From Bradyrhizobiaceae bacterium (GTDB lineage Bacteria; Pseudomonadota; Alphaproteobacteria; Rhizobiales; Xanthobacteraceae): DNA of 64,000 nucleotides. Shown piece after piece: positions 38,742 to 48,399 of this stretch. Position 1 is the first letter of the stretch, and every line of letters starts with the position of its first letter. The stretch lies in contig JADYXZ010000014.1 in the NCBI GenBank assembly GCA_020853885.1, forward strand, positions 124,001 to 188,000, written 5' to 3'. The position numbers and the translations under genes were made by a program. Under the pieces are notes generated by a model, which did no database searches, had not been told where the DNA came from, and was given only the letters and a program-made list of their open reading frames with translations.

Positions 38742-40766
38742 ATGGGCCGCGAAACACACGACCGTATGGCGAATGCCATTCGTGCCCTCGCCATGGATGC
38801 CGTGGAAGCGGCGAAGTCCGGCCACCCCGGCCTGCCCATGGGCGCCGCCGATGTCGCCACCATGTTGTTCACAAGATTCTTGAAGTTCGACCCGGCCGAC
38901 CCAGCCTGGCCCAACCGCGACCGCTTCGTGCTGTCGGCCGGCCACGGCTCCATGCTGCTCTACGCGGTCCTCTACCTCCTCGGCTATCCGGACATGACGC
39001 TCGAGGAGATCAAGCGCTTCCGCCAGCTCGGCTCGAAGACCGCCGGCCACCCGGAATACGGTCACGCCGCCGGCATCGAGACCACCACCGGCCCGCTCGG
39101 ACAGGGCATCGCCACCGCCGTCGGCATGGCACTCGCCGAGCGCATCCTGGCCGCACGGTTCGGCGACAACGCCGTCGACCACTACACCTACGTGCTCGCC
39201 TCCGACGGCGACCTGATGGAAGGCGTGAGCCAGGAGGCGATCGCGCTCGCCGGCCACCTGAAGCTCGGCAAGCTCATCGTCCTGTTCGACGACAACGGCA
39301 TCACGATTGACGGCAAGCTCGCGCTCTCCGACTCCACCGATCAGGTAGCGCGCGTGCAGGCATCCGGCTGGAACGCCACGCGCGTCGATGGCCACGACCC
39401 CGACGCCATCGCCGCCGCGATCGAGGCCGCGAAGCAATCCGGCCGCCCGACGCTGATCGCCTGCAGGACGCACATCGGCTATGGCGCGCCGACCAAGGTC
39501 GACAGCGAGAAGGCGCACGGCTCGCCGCTCGGCGCCGAGGAGATCAAGGGCGCGCGCGAGAAGCTCGGCTGGCCCTATCCGCCGTTCGAAATTCCGGCCG
39601 ATATCCTCGATCTCTGGCGCAAGGCCGGCGCGCGCTCGCGCGACGTGCGCAAGAGCTGGACCGAGCGCGTCGGCAAGCTTGATGCAGCAACGCGTGCCGA
39701 ATTCGAGCGCCGCACGAGCGGGAAGCTTGCGCCCGCGCTCGCCGCCGCCGTGCGCAAGGTGAAGGAAGACGCCGTTGCCAAGCCCGCCGAGGTCGCGACC
39801 CGCAAGGCGTCCGAGCTTTCGCTGGAGGCGCTCGCCGCCGCACTGCCGGAAATGATCGGCGGCTCCGCCGACCTCACCGGCTCCAACAACACGATCACCA
39901 AGGGCATGAAGGTGATCGCGCCCGGCGATTTCTCCGGCCGCTTCGTGCACTACGGCATCCGCGAGCACGGCATGGCCGCGGCCATGAACGGCATGGCGCT
40001 GCATGGCGGCGTCATTCCCTATTCCGGCACGTTCCTGGCGTTCTCCGATTATTGCCGTCCGTCGCTGCGGCTCGCCGCCCTCATGGGCAAGCGCGTGATC
40101 CACGTGATGACGCACGACTCCATTGGCCTTGGCGAGGACGGCCCGACGCACCAGCCGGTCGAGCACCTCGCCGCCCTTCGCGCGATCCCGAACCTCCATC
40201 TCTTCCGCCCGGCCGATCTCACCGAGACGGTCGAATGCTGGCAGGCGGCGCTTCAGCTCGACGCCGGCCCGAGCGTGCTCGCCCTCACCCGCCAGAACCT
40301 GCCGGCCGTGCGCACGCGCCTCGTTGAGGAAAACCTCTGCGCGCGTGGCGCCTACGAGCTGTCGCCCGCGAGCGAGAAGGCGGAGGTCTCGATCTTCGCC
40401 TCGGGCTCGGAAGTCTCGATCGCCCTCGAAGCCCAGGCCGAGTTGGAGAAAAAGGGCGTCCCCGCCCGCGTCGTTTCGGTCCCCTGTTTCGAGCTCTTCC
40501 GCGCCCAGCCCGCCGCCTATCGCCATCAGGTGATCGGTACGGCGCCCGCCTGCGTCGCCGTGGAAGCCGCGATCCGCATGGGCTGGGACGAGATCATCGG
40601 CAGCGACGGGGCCTTCGTCGGCATGATGGGCTTCGGCGCGAGCGCGCCCGCCAAGGACCTTTACCGGCACTTCGGCATTACGTCGGAGGCGGTCGTCGCG
40701 GCCGCGCTTGCCGCACTGGGACGCGAAGACGCAGCCGCCGGCATTAAGGCTGCCCGCCGTTCCTGA
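38742..40766 (+). CDS. tkt: Transketolase
   Basis: Thiamine-diphosphate enzyme of the pentose-phosphate/Calvin pathways. The 674-residue protein shows [36 protein letters not shown], the TPP/Mg motif [17 protein letters not shown] near 155, [19 protein letters not shown], the central [20 protein letters not shown] and a C-terminal transketolase domain. Start is uncertain: ATGs at 38682, 38742 and 38766 are in frame, none with a good ribosome-binding site; 38742 gives the usual length. Divergent from DUF4164/zapA and first of the tkt-gap-pgk-fba block. Confidence 0.95.
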   Translation: MGRETHDRMANAIRALAMDAVEAAKSGHPGLPMGAADVATMLFTRFLKFDPADPAWPNRDRFVLSAGHGSMLLYAVLYLLGYPDMTLEEIKRFRQLGSKTAGHPEYGHAAGIETTTGPLGQGIATAVGMALAERILAARFGDNAVDHYTYVLASDGDLMEGVSQEAIALAGHLKLGKLIVLFDDNGITIDGKLALSDSTDQVARVQASGWNATRVDGHDPDAIAAAIEAAKQSGRPTLIACRTHIGYGAPTKVDSEKAHGSPLGAEEIKGAREKLGWPYPPFEIPADILDLWRKAGARSRDVRKSWTERVGKLDAATRAEFERRTSGKLAPALAAAVRKVKEDAVAKPAEVATRKASELSLEALAAALPEMIGGSADLTGSNNTITKGMKVIAPGDFSGRFVHYGIREHGMAAAMNGMALHGGVIPYSGTFLAFSDYCRPSLRLAALMGKRVIHVMTHDSIGLGEDGPTHQPVEHLAALRAIPNLHLFRPADLTETVECWQAALQLDAGPSVLALTRQNLPAVRTRLVEENLCARGAYELSPASEKAEVSIFASGSEVSIALEAQAELEKKGVPARVVSVPCFELFRAQPAAYRHQVIGTAPACVAVEAAIRMGWDEIIGSDGAFVGMMGFGASAPAKDLYRHFGITSEAVVAAALAALGREDAAAGIKAARRS

Positions 40767-40770
40767 TCCT

Positions 40771-40922
40771 AGGGTCGGATCGACCCGGAGGGAATCGGTC
40801 TGCGATTCCATCCGGGTCGTGAATCCGACCCTAATCAATAGGTTAGGGTGCGATTCACGCTTCAGACCGAAGCATGAGTGCTTCGGTCTGCATTAATGCT
40901 TCGGTCTGAAGCGATCGCACCC
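40771..40922 (+). repeat. Structured repeat element, copy 1 (gap leader)
   Basis: 152-nt multi-hairpin element. Part 1 (40771-40832) is a long hairpin: AGGGTCGGAT with ATCCGACCCT, CGACCCGGA with TCCGGGTCG, GGAATCG with CGATTCC. Part 2 (40818-40859) is an alternative hairpin CGTGAATC/GATTCACG plus ACCCTAA/TTAGGGT with loop TCAATAGG. Part 3 (40859-40912) has two mutually exclusive stems. A related copy lies at 46702-46835 before efp. It ends 64 nt before the gap ATG. Confidence 0.8.
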
Positions 40923-40986
40923 ACCCGCTGACAGCGCGGGCAGAGGCCGCTAATAAGGACCCGCAGTTTCAGGGAGACGAAAGATC

Positions 40987-41994
40987 ATGGCCGTGCGCGT
41001 GGCAATCAACGGGTTCGGACGCATCGGGCGCAACATCCTCCGCGCCGTCATCGAGTCCGGCCGCAAGGACATCGAAATCGTGGCGATCAACGATCTCGCC
41101 CCGGTGGAGACGAACGCCCACCTGCTCCGTTTCGACTCCGTGCACGGCCGCTTCCCCGCCGAAGTGAAAGTCAACGGCGACACGATCGACGTCGGCCGCG
41201 GCCCGATCAAGGTGACGGCGATCAAGGACCCGGCGCAGCTTCCGCACAAGGAGCTCGGCGTCGACATCGCCATGGAATGCACCGGCATCTTCACGTCGAA
41301 GGAGAAGGCGTCCGCCCATCTCACCGCCGGCGCGAAGCGTGTGCTTGTCTCCGCCCCCGCCGACGGCGCCGACATCACCGTTGTCTATGGCGTGAACCAC
41401 GACAAGATCGGCAAGGACCACAGGATCGTCTCCAACGCGTCCTGCACCACCAACTGCCTCGCGCCGGTCGCCAAGGTCCTGAACGACGCGATCGGCATCG
41501 ACAAGGGCTTCATGACCACGATCCACGCCTACACGAACGACCAGCCGTCGCTCGACCAGGTGCACAAGGATCTCTACCGCGCCCGCGCCGCGGCGCTCTC
41601 CATGATCCCGACCTCGACGGGCGCGGCGAAGGCCGTCGGCCTCGTGCTGCCGGAATTGAAGGGCAAGCTCGACGGCGTCGCCATCCGCGTGCCGACGCCG
41701 AACGTCTCCGTGGTCGACCTGAAGTTCGTCGCCAAGCGCGCCACCGACAAGGATGAAGTGAACGGCGCGATCAAGCGCGCGGCCGAGCAGCAGTTGAAGG
41801 GCATCCTCGGCTACACCGAGCAGCCGAACGTCTCCATCGATTTCAACCACGACCCCCGTTCCTCGGTCTTCCACATGGATCAGACCAAGGTGATGGACGG
41901 CACGCTCGTCCGCGTGATGACCTGGTACGACAACGAGTGGGGCTTCTCGAACCGCATGGCCGACACCGCGGTGGTCATGGGCAAGCTCGGCTGA
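40987..41994 (+). CDS. gap: Glyceraldehyde-3-phosphate dehydrogenase
   Basis: Oxidises GAP to 1,3-bisphosphoglycerate, or the reverse in gluconeogenesis and the Calvin cycle. The 335-residue protein has the Rossmann start [20 protein letters not shown], catalytic Cys in [16 protein letters not shown] (about residue 155), [20 protein letters not shown] and the C-terminal [24 protein letters not shown] ribosome-binding site precedes the ATG. Intact and of usual length. Confidence 0.98.
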   Translation: MAVRVAINGFGRIGRNILRAVIESGRKDIEIVAINDLAPVETNAHLLRFDSVHGRFPAEVKVNGDTIDVGRGPIKVTAIKDPAQLPHKELGVDIAMECTGIFTSKEKASAHLTAGAKRVLVSAPADGADITVVYGVNHDKIGKDHRIVSNASCTTNCLAPVAKVLNDAIGIDKGFMTTIHAYTNDQPSLDQVHKDLYRARAAALSMIPTSTGAAKAVGLVLPELKGKLDGVAIRVPTPNVSVVDLKFVAKRATDKDEVNGAIKRAAEQQLKGILGYTEQPNVSIDFNHDPRSSVFHMDQTKVMDGTLVRVMTWYDNEWGFSNRMADTAVVMGKLG

Positions 41995-41999
41995 CAGAC

Positions 42000-42569
42000 G
42001 TGGCGGCGTTCCGCGCATTCAAATCCAAGACCGTGCGCTGGCGGCCGGCCAAGGGGCTCGGCCTCGAACATCTGACCGTCCGCGCCGAGAAGAACGCGAT
42101 CGTCGCGCGGAGCGTCGTGATCGGCGAGTACGCCGGAAAGCCGTTCGGCGTGCGCTATACGGCGATCTGCGACAAGGACTGGACCGCGCGGGAAATCGCC
42201 ATCGACACCGCCGACGGACGCAGCGTCCGTTTCGTCTCCGACGGACGCGGCCGCTGGAAGGACGGAAAGAAGCGCCGGCCGGAATTCGACGGCTGCATCG
42301 ACATCGATCTTGCCGGCTCCCCGTTCACCAACACCCTGCCGATCCGCCGTCTCGGCCTCGGCGTCAGGCACGGGCCGGTCGAGCTTTCGATGCTGTGGTT
42401 TCCCTTCGACACCTTCGAGCCGTTTGTCGACCGGCAGCGGTACACCTGCCTGCGCTCGCATCGGCTCTATCGTTTCGAGGCCGTGGACGGGACCTTCTCC
42501 GCGACCCTGCCGGTGGACGAGGACGGCTTCGTGACCGACTACCCGAAACTCTTCAGGCGGCTCCACTAG
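42000..42569 (+). CDS. Putative glycolipid-binding family protein (PF06475-like)
   Basis: 189-residue protein of the DUF1089/glycolipid-binding fold: [20 protein letters not shown] at the start, a central barrel with [20 protein letters not shown], then [20 protein letters not shown] and a final [11 protein letters not shown]. The GTG at 42000, five nt after the gap stop, is chosen; it sits between gap and pgk (pgk starts 5 nt after its stop) and must be cotranscribed. The biochemical role is unproven; binding of a lipid-like ligand is only inferred from the family. Confidence 0.8.
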   Translation: MAAFRAFKSKTVRWRPAKGLGLEHLTVRAEKNAIVARSVVIGEYAGKPFGVRYTAICDKDWTAREIAIDTADGRSVRFVSDGRGRWKDGKKRRPEFDGCIDIDLAGSPFTNTLPIRRLGLGVRHGPVELSMLWFPFDTFEPFVDRQRYTCLRSHRLYRFEAVDGTFSATLPVDEDGFVTDYPKLFRRLH

Positions 42570-42574
42570 AAGCG

Positions 42575-43768
42575 ATGACTGCCTTCCGCACCCTCGATCA
42601 GGCCGGCCTCTCGGGCAAGCGCGTCCTCGTCCGCGTCGATCTCAACGTGCCGATGGAGGCGGGCAAGGTCAGCGACGACACGCGGCTGCGCGCCGCCGCG
42701 CCCACGATCCGCGAAATCACGGACAAGGGCGGCAAGGTCATTCTGCTTTCGCACTTCGGCCGGCCCAAGGGCCGCGACGAGAAGCAATCGCTGAAGCAGA
42801 TCGTCCCTGCGCTGTCGCAGGTGATCGGCAAGCCGGTCGCCTTCGCGTCCGACTGCATCGGCCCGGAAGCCGAGCAGGCGATCGCCGCGCTGAAGCGGGG
42901 CGAGGTGCTGCTCCTGGAGAACACCCGCTTTCATGCCGGCGAGGAGAAGAACGCGCCGGATTTTGTCGCGGCGCTGGCGAAGCTTGGCGACCTCTATGTC
43001 AACGACGCTTTCTCCGTGTCGCACCGCGCGCACGCCTCGACCGAAGGCATCGCCCGCAAGCTCGCGCCCTATGCCGGCCGCTCGCTGCAGGCCGAGCTCG
43101 ACGCGCTCGCCCGGGTGCTCGAGAAGCCCGAGCGGCCCGTCGCCGCCATCGTCGGCGGCGCCAAGATTTCCACCAAGCTCGAGCTGCTCGGAAATCTGCT
43201 CTCCAAGGTCGATTTCCTCATCATCGGCGGCGCCATGGCGAACACGTTCCTCGCCGCCGAGGGCAAGCCGGTCGGCAAGTCGCTCGCCGAGAAGGACATG
43301 CTCGACACCGCGCGCAGGATTCTCGGCGAGGCGAAGGCCAAGGGCTGCGAGATCGTGCTGCCGGTCGACGTTGTGGTCGCGCGAGAATTCAAGGCGCTCG
43401 CCCCTTCGCGCACCGTTTCGGTGGACGAAGTCGGCGCCGACGACATGATCCTCGACATCGGCCCGAAGTCGCGCGAGCACGTCATCGCAACGCTCGCCCG
43501 CAGCAGGACGCTGGTGTGGAACGGCCCCTTCGGCGCCTTCGAGCTGGAACCGTTCGACCTCGGCACGGTCGCCGTCGCCGAGGCGGCGGCGGAACTGACG
43601 GCCGGCGGCAAGCTTGTCTCGGTGGCGGGCGGCGGCGACACGGTCGCCGCGCTCAACCAGGCCGGCGCGGCGGGCCGCTTCACCTACGTGTCCACAGCCG
43701 GCGGCGCCTTCCTCGAATGGCTGGAGGGCAAGGCCCTTCCGGGCGTCGAGGCGCTCCGCATAGGATAG
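42575..43768 (+). CDS. pgk: Phosphoglycerate kinase
   Basis: Transfers phosphate between 1,3-bisphosphoglycerate and ADP. The 397-residue protein shows [20 protein letters not shown] at the N-terminus, [25 protein letters not shown], the hinge region [20 protein letters not shown], and the C-terminal [13 protein letters not shown] nucleotide loop. All substrate-binding Arg and Asp residues of the N-domain appear intact. Five nt follow the glycolipid-binding gene. Confidence 0.98.
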   Translation: MTAFRTLDQAGLSGKRVLVRVDLNVPMEAGKVSDDTRLRAAAPTIREITDKGGKVILLSHFGRPKGRDEKQSLKQIVPALSQVIGKPVAFASDCIGPEAEQAIAALKRGEVLLLENTRFHAGEEKNAPDFVAALAKLGDLYVNDAFSVSHRAHASTEGIARKLAPYAGRSLQAELDALARVLEKPERPVAAIVGGAKISTKLELLGNLLSKVDFLIIGGAMANTFLAAEGKPVGKSLAEKDMLDTARRILGEAKAKGCEIVLPVDVVVAREFKALAPSRTVSVDEVGADDMILDIGPKSREHVIATLARSRTLVWNGPFGAFELEPFDLGTVAVAEAAAELTAGGKLVSVAGGGDTVAALNQAGAAGRFTYVSTAGGAFLEWLEGKALPGVEALRIG

Positions 43769-43824
43769 CGACGGCCAAGACCAGGAATTCAGTACCGCAG
43801 ACAGAATCGATCAAGGAGACGGCC

Positions 43825-44862
43825 ATGAATCTCGCAGCGCTCAACCAGGTAGCCCAGGCGATGGTCGCGCCCGGCAAGGGCATCCTCGCAGCCGACGAAA
43901 GCTCCGGCACGATCAAAAAGCGCTTCGACGCGATCGGCGTGGAATCGACGGAAGAGAACCGCCGCGACTACCGCGAGCTCTTGTTCCGCTCGACCGAAGC
44001 GATGAAGAGCCACATCTCCGGCGTGATCCTCTATGACGAGACGATCCGCCAGAACGCCAAGGACGGCACCCCCCTCGTCAAGATCATCGCCGGCACCGGC
44101 GCCGTGCCCGGCATCAAGGTGGACAAGGGGACGAAGCCCCTGCCCTTCTGCCCCGGCGAAGTCGTCACCGAAGGGCTCGACGGCCTGCGCGAGCGGCTCG
44201 TCGAATATCGCGGCCTCGGCGCGAAATTCGCCAAGTGGCGCGCGGTCATCGACATCGGCCGCGGCGGCGACCATCGCGTGCCGAGCCCCACCTGCATCCG
44301 CGCCAATACCCACGCGCTGGCCCGCTACGCGGCCCTCTGCGTCGAGGAAGACATCGTGCCGATCGTCGAGCCCGAGGTGCTCATGGACGGCGATCACGAC
44401 ATCGCCCGCTGCTACGAGGTAACCGAATACACGCTCAAGCAGGTCTATGCAGACCTGTTCGAGCAGCGCGTCCCCCTCGAAGGCACCGTGCTCAAGCCCA
44501 ACATGGTCATCCCCGGCAAGAAGTCGGCCAAGCGCGCCTCGGTGGAAGAGATCGCGGAGCAGACCGTGAAGGTGCTGAAAGCCTGCGTGCCGGGCGCAGT
44601 GCCGGGCATCGCCTTCCTCTCCGGCGGCCAGTCCGACGAGGAAGCGACCGCGCACCTCGACGCCATGAACAAGATCGGCAACCTGCCGTGGAGGCTCACC
44701 TTCTCCTACGGCCGCGCATTGCAGGCCGCGCCGCAGAAGGCGTGGTCGGGCAAGAGCGAGAACGTCGCCGCAGCGCAGCGCGCCTTCTCGCACCGCGCGA
44801 AGATGAACGGGCTCGCCACGCTCGGTCAGTGGAAAGCCGATCTCGAGAAGAAGGCGGCCTGA
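43825..44862 (+). CDS. fba: Class I fructose-bisphosphate aldolase
   Basis: Cleaves fructose-1,6-bisphosphate through a lysine Schiff base. The 345-residue protein resembles the eukaryote-type class I enzyme: VAPGKGILAADESSGTIKKR near the start, YDETIRQNAKDG, KWRAVIDIGRGGDHRVPS, IVPIVEPEVLMDGDHDI and the Schiff-base Lys in GTVLKPNMVIPGKK (about residue 230). An AAGGAGAC ribosome-binding site precedes the ATG. Many bacteria use class II instead; class I here fits Bradyrhizobium-like genomes. Confidence 0.96.
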   Translation: MNLAALNQVAQAMVAPGKGILAADESSGTIKKRFDAIGVESTEENRRDYRELLFRSTEAMKSHISGVILYDETIRQNAKDGTPLVKIIAGTGAVPGIKVDKGTKPLPFCPGEVVTEGLDGLRERLVEYRGLGAKFAKWRAVIDIGRGGDHRVPSPTCIRANTHALARYAALCVEEDIVPIVEPEVLMDGDHDIARCYEVTEYTLKQVYADLFEQRVPLEGTVLKPNMVIPGKKSAKRASVEEIAEQTVKVLKACVPGAVPGIAFLSGGQSDEEATAHLDAMNKIGNLPWRLTFSYGRALQAAPQKAWSGKSENVAAAQRAFSHRAKMNGLATLGQWKADLEKKAA

Positions 44863-44863
44863 C

Positions 44864-44980
44864 CCTCATCCTGAGGAGCCCGAGCGAAGCGAGGGCGTCT
44901 CGAAGGATGAGGCTCTTGAATGAGAAATAGCCCTCATGGTTCGAGACACGTCGCTTCGCGACGCTCCTCACCATGAGGGC
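44864..44980. repeat. Two tandem rhizobial palindromic repeats
   Basis: Unit 1 (44864-44912) runs CCTCATCCTGAGGAGC to GTCTCGAAGGATGAGG. Unit 2 (44931-44979) runs CCCTCATGGTTCGAGAC to GCTCCTCACCATGAGGG with a central GTCGCTTCGCGAC. Both are the kind of palindrome very frequent between Bradyrhizobium and Rhodopseudomonas genes. They occupy the fba to ThiE-like gap and may end fba transcription. Confidence 0.85.
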
Positions 44981-45034
44981 CCAAATTAACCTTTCAGCCC
45001 CGAATTCGCCGCCATCGCGCGGCATCGATCGCGC

Positions 45035-45691
45035 ATGGATCGAGGCCAGTCCCAGGATGCGGCAAGACCGCGCTTCACGCTCGTAACGCCCGAGATCGAG
45101 GACGCGGAGGCTTTCGCATCGCTGCTTGCAGCCGCATGCGAAGCCGCCGATGTCGCCGCCGTTATTCTGCGGCTCGCGCCTGCCGAGGACTCGGAGCAGA
45201 AAAAACGCATTCGCACGCTCGCCCCTGCGCCGCAGAAAGTCGGCGCCGCCGTGCTGCTCGACGGCATGACAAATCTCGTTTCCGCGACGAACGCCGACGG
45301 CGCGTTCGTGCGCGGCCCCGAAGGCGTCGTCGCCGCGCGCTCCATGCTCAAGGGCGACCTCATCGTCGGCACCGGAAACCTTGAAACCCGCCATGACGCC
45401 ATGACCGCCGGCGACAGCGGCGCCGATTTCGTCATGTTCGGCGAGCCCGACGCGGACGGCCGGCGTCCCGCATTGCCCGCGCTCGTCGAGCGCGTGACCT
45501 GGTGGGCGGAATTGTTCGTGGTGCCGTGCGTCGCCTATGCGGCGCGGATCGAGGAGATCGAGCCGCTCGTGCGCGCCGGCGCCGATTTCATTGCGCTCGG
45601 CAGCGAAACCGTCTGGAATGCAGCCGAGGGTCCGGCCGCCGCCCTGGCAGCCGCGGCACGGCATATCGAAGTGACGGAACCCGCCGAATGA
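45035..45691 (+). CDS. Thiamine-phosphate-synthase-like protein
   Basis: 218-residue TIM-barrel protein similar to ThiE: RFTLVTPEIEDAEAFASLLA near the start, a central VGAAVLLDGMTNLVSATNAD, then GADFVMFGEPD and VRAGADFIALGSETVW. The phosphate-binding loops are weaker than in true ThiE, so it may be a paralogue with altered substrate. Its stop overlaps the start of the Sel1 gene by 4 nt. Start could be one of several codons; the ATG at 45035 is used. Confidence 0.75.
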   Translation: MDRGQSQDAARPRFTLVTPEIEDAEAFASLLAAACEAADVAAVILRLAPAEDSEQKKRIRTLAPAPQKVGAAVLLDGMTNLVSATNADGAFVRGPEGVVAARSMLKGDLIVGTGNLETRHDAMTAGDSGADFVMFGEPDADGRRPALPALVERVTWWAELFVVPCVAYAARIEEIEPLVRAGADFIALGSETVWNAAEGPAAALAAAARHIEVTEPAE

Positions 45692-46665
45692 TCTCGCGCG
45701 CATGCGCGCTCGCGCTTGCCTCGATCGCCTGCATCGTCCCTGTTTCGGTTCTTGCGCAGGGAAAGCAGACGAAGCCCGTTTCCGCGCCGCCGCCGGCAGC
45801 CGAGGAAACCATCGATCTCGCCTACGGCGCCTTCCAGCAGGGCCACTACCTCACCGCCTATGCCATCGCGACCAAGCGCATCGAAGAGCACAAGGACCCG
45901 AAGGCGATGACGCTCGTCGGCGAGATTCTCGCAAAAGGACTCGGCGTCAAACGCGACGAGCAGCGCGCCGCCTATTGGTACGATCTCGCCGCCAAGGCCG
46001 GCGACCGCGAAGCGGCCTACGCGCTCGCGCTCCTCTATCTGGAGGGGCGCGGCGTCGAAGCGAACCGCGAGGAAGCAAAACGCCAGTTCGAAGCCGCGGC
46101 CGAACGCGGTCACGGCCGTGCCGCGTTCAACCTCGCGCTCCTCTATATCGAAGGCAAAGCGGTGCCGCGCGATGTCGCCGCCGCCGCGCGCTGGCTCCGG
46201 GTCGGCGCGGAGCAGGACATTCCCGATGCCCAGCATGCGCTCGCGATCCTCTACAAGGAGGGCGATGGCGTGAAGCAGGACCCGGCCGAGGCCGCCCGCT
46301 GGCTCGAGCGCGCCATGCAGCTCGGCCACATCCCGGCGACGATCGAATACGCCATCGCGCTCTTCAACGGCGACAGCATCGCGAAAGATGAAGCGCGCGC
46401 CGCCACCCTGTTCCGGCAGGCGGCGCTGCAGGGCAATCCCGTGGCGCAAAACCGCTATGCCCGCGTGCTCGCCACCGGCCGCGGCACCGCACAGGATTCC
46501 ATCGAAGCCTGCGCCTGGCACATGCTCGCGCGCGGCCAGACCGTCTCCGATCCCATGCTCGATCAGGTGTGCGACACCCTCGCCCCCAAGGCCCGCGAGG
46601 CCGCGGACGAACGGGTCAAGGCATGGCTCAAAGGCGCGCAAGGGTCGGATCAAGACCGCTCTTGA
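45688..46665 (+). CDS. Secreted Sel1/TPR-repeat protein
   Basis: 325-residue protein with signal peptide MISRACALALASIACIVPVS (cleavage near VLA-QG) and six or so Sel1 repeats of ~36 residues (e.g. AYWYDLAAKAGDREAAYALA, RWLRVGAEQDIPDAQHALAI). Such periplasmic solenoids scaffold protein complexes; no partner is evident. The last codons (GAQGSDQDRS) are encoded by AGGGTCGGATC at 46641, the same word that begins the structured repeat 50 nt on, so the C-terminus may have been changed by repeat insertion. Coupled to the ThiE-like gene. Confidence 0.88.
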   Translation: MISRACALALASIACIVPVSVLAQGKQTKPVSAPPPAAEETIDLAYGAFQQGHYLTAYAIATKRIEEHKDPKAMTLVGEILAKGLGVKRDEQRAAYWYDLAAKAGDREAAYALALLYLEGRGVEANREEAKRQFEAAAERGHGRAAFNLALLYIEGKAVPRDVAAAARWLRVGAEQDIPDAQHALAILYKEGDGVKQDPAEAARWLERAMQLGHIPATIEYAIALFNGDSIAKDEARAATLFRQAALQGNPVAQNRYARVLATGRGTAQDSIEACAWHMLARGQTVSDPMLDQVCDTLAPKAREAADERVKAWLKGAQGSDQDRS

Positions 46666-46701
46666 CGCAACCCCGCGCCGGCTGGCACGTGAGCGCGCGA
46701 A

Positions 46702-46835
46702 AGGGTCGGATCGGCGGAGAGGGAGACGCCCGGCGTTTCCATCGCGGCCGTGAATCCGGCCCTCATCAATAGGTTAGGGCGCGATTCACGATGTCCACGG
46801 AAGCGGTTACGCTTCCGCCGATTTCGGTCGCACCC
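46702..46835 (+). repeat. Structured repeat element, copy 2 (efp leader)
   Basis: 134-nt relative of the element at 40771-40922. Outer arms AGGGTCGGAT/ATCCGGCCCT, inner GGAGACG/CGTTTCC, the hairpin CGTGAATC...GATTCACG (46749-46790) with loop TCAATAGG, and a third stem CGGAAGCG/CGCTTCCG (46798-46817). Relative to copy 1 the base pair A-T at the hairpin base becomes G-C, a compensatory change, and both end in TCGCACCC. It ends about 17 nt before the efp ATG. Confidence 0.8.
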
Positions 46836-46852
46836 CTCGCGAGGAAATCGGC

Positions 46853-47416
46853 ATGAAGATCAACGGCAACGAAATCCGCCCCGGCATGGTGATCGAGTAC
46901 GAGGGCGGCCTGTGGGTCGCCGTGAAGGCCGTGGCCGTGAAGCCGGGCAAGGGTCCTGCCTATAACCAGGTCGAGCTGAAGAACCTGATCGACGGCCGCA
47001 AGCTCAACAACCGCTTCGGCTCCGACGAGCGGGTCGAGCAGGCGCGCGTCGAGAACAAGGACTTCCAGTATCTCTATCGCGAAGGCGACAACCTCGTGTT
47101 CATGGACATGGACACCTACGACCAGATCACGCTGAACGAGGAATTCGTCGGCGAGCGCGCCGCCTTCCTGCAGGACGGCATGAAGGTGACGCTGGAGATG
47201 CACGACGAGCGCCCGATCGGCATCCAGCTTCCCGGGCAGGTGACGCTCGAAGTGGTCGAGGCCGACGCCGTGGTGAAGGGCCAGACCGCCTCGTCCTCCT
47301 ACAAGCCGGCCAAGCTCGAGAACGGCTTGCGCGTGATGGTGCCGCCTTTCATCACGACGGGCGAGAAGATCGTCGTCGACACCAACGAGATCACCTACAT
47401 CCGCCGCGCGGACTAG
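46853..47416 (+). CDS. efp: Translation elongation factor P
   Basis: Relieves ribosome stalling at polyproline stretches. The 187-residue protein has the KOW-like N-terminal domain with the modification loop [16 protein letters not shown]; the Lys in PGKG (residue 33) is the expected beta-lysylation site. The OB domains include [20 protein letters not shown]-type sequence and end [24 protein letters not shown] precedes the ATG. Length is usual. Confidence 0.97.
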   Translation: MKINGNEIRPGMVIEYEGGLWVAVKAVAVKPGKGPAYNQVELKNLIDGRKLNNRFGSDERVEQARVENKDFQYLYREGDNLVFMDMDTYDQITLNEEFVGERAAFLQDGMKVTLEMHDERPIGIQLPGQVTLEVVEADAVVKGQTASSSYKPAKLENGLRVMVPPFITTGEKIVVDTNEITYIRRAD

Positions 47417-47420
47417 AATC

Positions 47421-47506
47421 GTCATGCCCGGGCTTGACCCGGGCATCCATACGGCAGTTCATCGCGGCTCGGTCGCATGGATTGCCGGGTCAAGCCCGGC
47501 AATGAC
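47421..47506. repeat. Palindromic intergenic repeat between efp and suhB-like gene
   Basis: GTCATGCCCGGGCTTGACCC...at the left and ...GGGTCAAGCCCGGCAATGAC at the right form a large inverted pair (mismatch GCC/GGC); each half is itself a small palindrome. A common rhizobial dispersed element. Confidence 0.8.
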
Positions 47507-47523
47507 TTGGTCTTTTTAGCCTC

Positions 47524-48312
47524 ATGATCCGCTCGCCGATCATCACCGTGATGGAGCAGGCCGCCCGCAAGGCGGGCCGCACGCTCGTGCGCGATTTCGG
47601 CGAGGTGGAGCACCTGCAGGTCTCGCTGAAGGGGCCCGCAAACTTCGTCTCCGCCGCCGACCGCCGCGCCGAGGAAACCCTCCACGCCGAGCTCTCCAGG
47701 GCGCGGCCCGATTTCTCGTTCCTGATGGAAGAGCGCGGCGCCGTCTCCGGCAAGGACGCGAGCAACGCCTGGGTCGTCGATCCGCTCGATGGCACGACGA
47801 ACTTCCTGCACGGCATTCCGCTGTTCGCGATCTCGATTGCGCACGTGAAGGACGGCGTGCCGAACGCCGGGCTCGTGTTCAATCCGGTCACCGACGAGCT
47901 GTTCGTGGCCGAGCGCGGCAAGGGCGCGTTCCTGCACAACCGCCGCCTGCGCGTCGCGGCGCGTCGCGATCTGGCGAACTGCGTCGTCACCTGCGGCATT
48001 CCCCATCGCGGCCGCGGCGATCTGGCACTGTTCCGCAAGGAACTCGCCGTGATCCAGAACCAGGTCGCCGGACTCCGCCGCACCGGCGCCGCCGCGCTCG
48101 ACCTCGCCTGGGTCGCCGCCGGCCGTTTCGACGCCTTCTGGGAGCGGAACCTGTCGTCCTGGGACCTCGCCGCCGGCATCGTCCTCGTGCGCGAAGCAGG
48201 CGGCTTTGCCACCGACATCGACGGCGGCGACGCCATCCTCGACAAGGGCTCGGTGGTGGCCGGTAACGAGGAAATCCAGCGGGCGCTGCTCGCCCTCCTC
48301 AAGAGCGCCTGA
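47524..48312 (+). CDS. suhB: Inositol monophosphatase-family protein (SuhB-like)
   Basis: 262-residue Mg-dependent phosphatase of the IMPase fold. Motifs: VSAADRRAEETLHAELSRAR, the metal site WVVDPLDGTTNFLHGIPLFA, RRTGAAALDLAWVAAGRFDA and SSWDLAAGIVLVREAGGFAT. SuhB in enterics also acts in rRNA transcription, but a phosphatase of inositol or nucleotide phosphates is equally possible. Single gene flanked by a repeat and a MotA-like gene. Confidence 0.93.
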   Translation: MIRSPIITVMEQAARKAGRTLVRDFGEVEHLQVSLKGPANFVSAADRRAEETLHAELSRARPDFSFLMEERGAVSGKDASNAWVVDPLDGTTNFLHGIPLFAISIAHVKDGVPNAGLVFNPVTDELFVAERGKGAFLHNRRLRVAARRDLANCVVTCGIPHRGRGDLALFRKELAVIQNQVAGLRRTGAAALDLAWVAAGRFDAFWERNLSSWDLAAGIVLVREAGGFATDIDGGDAILDKGSVVAGNEEIQRALLALLKSA

Positions 48313-48399
48313 CCGCGCCGCGATTTCGCCGTTCCGGCCCGGCATTTCATTTCCGCGCGGCTGTGCCATAGTCGCCGCCGCGACACTGGACGAGGCCCC

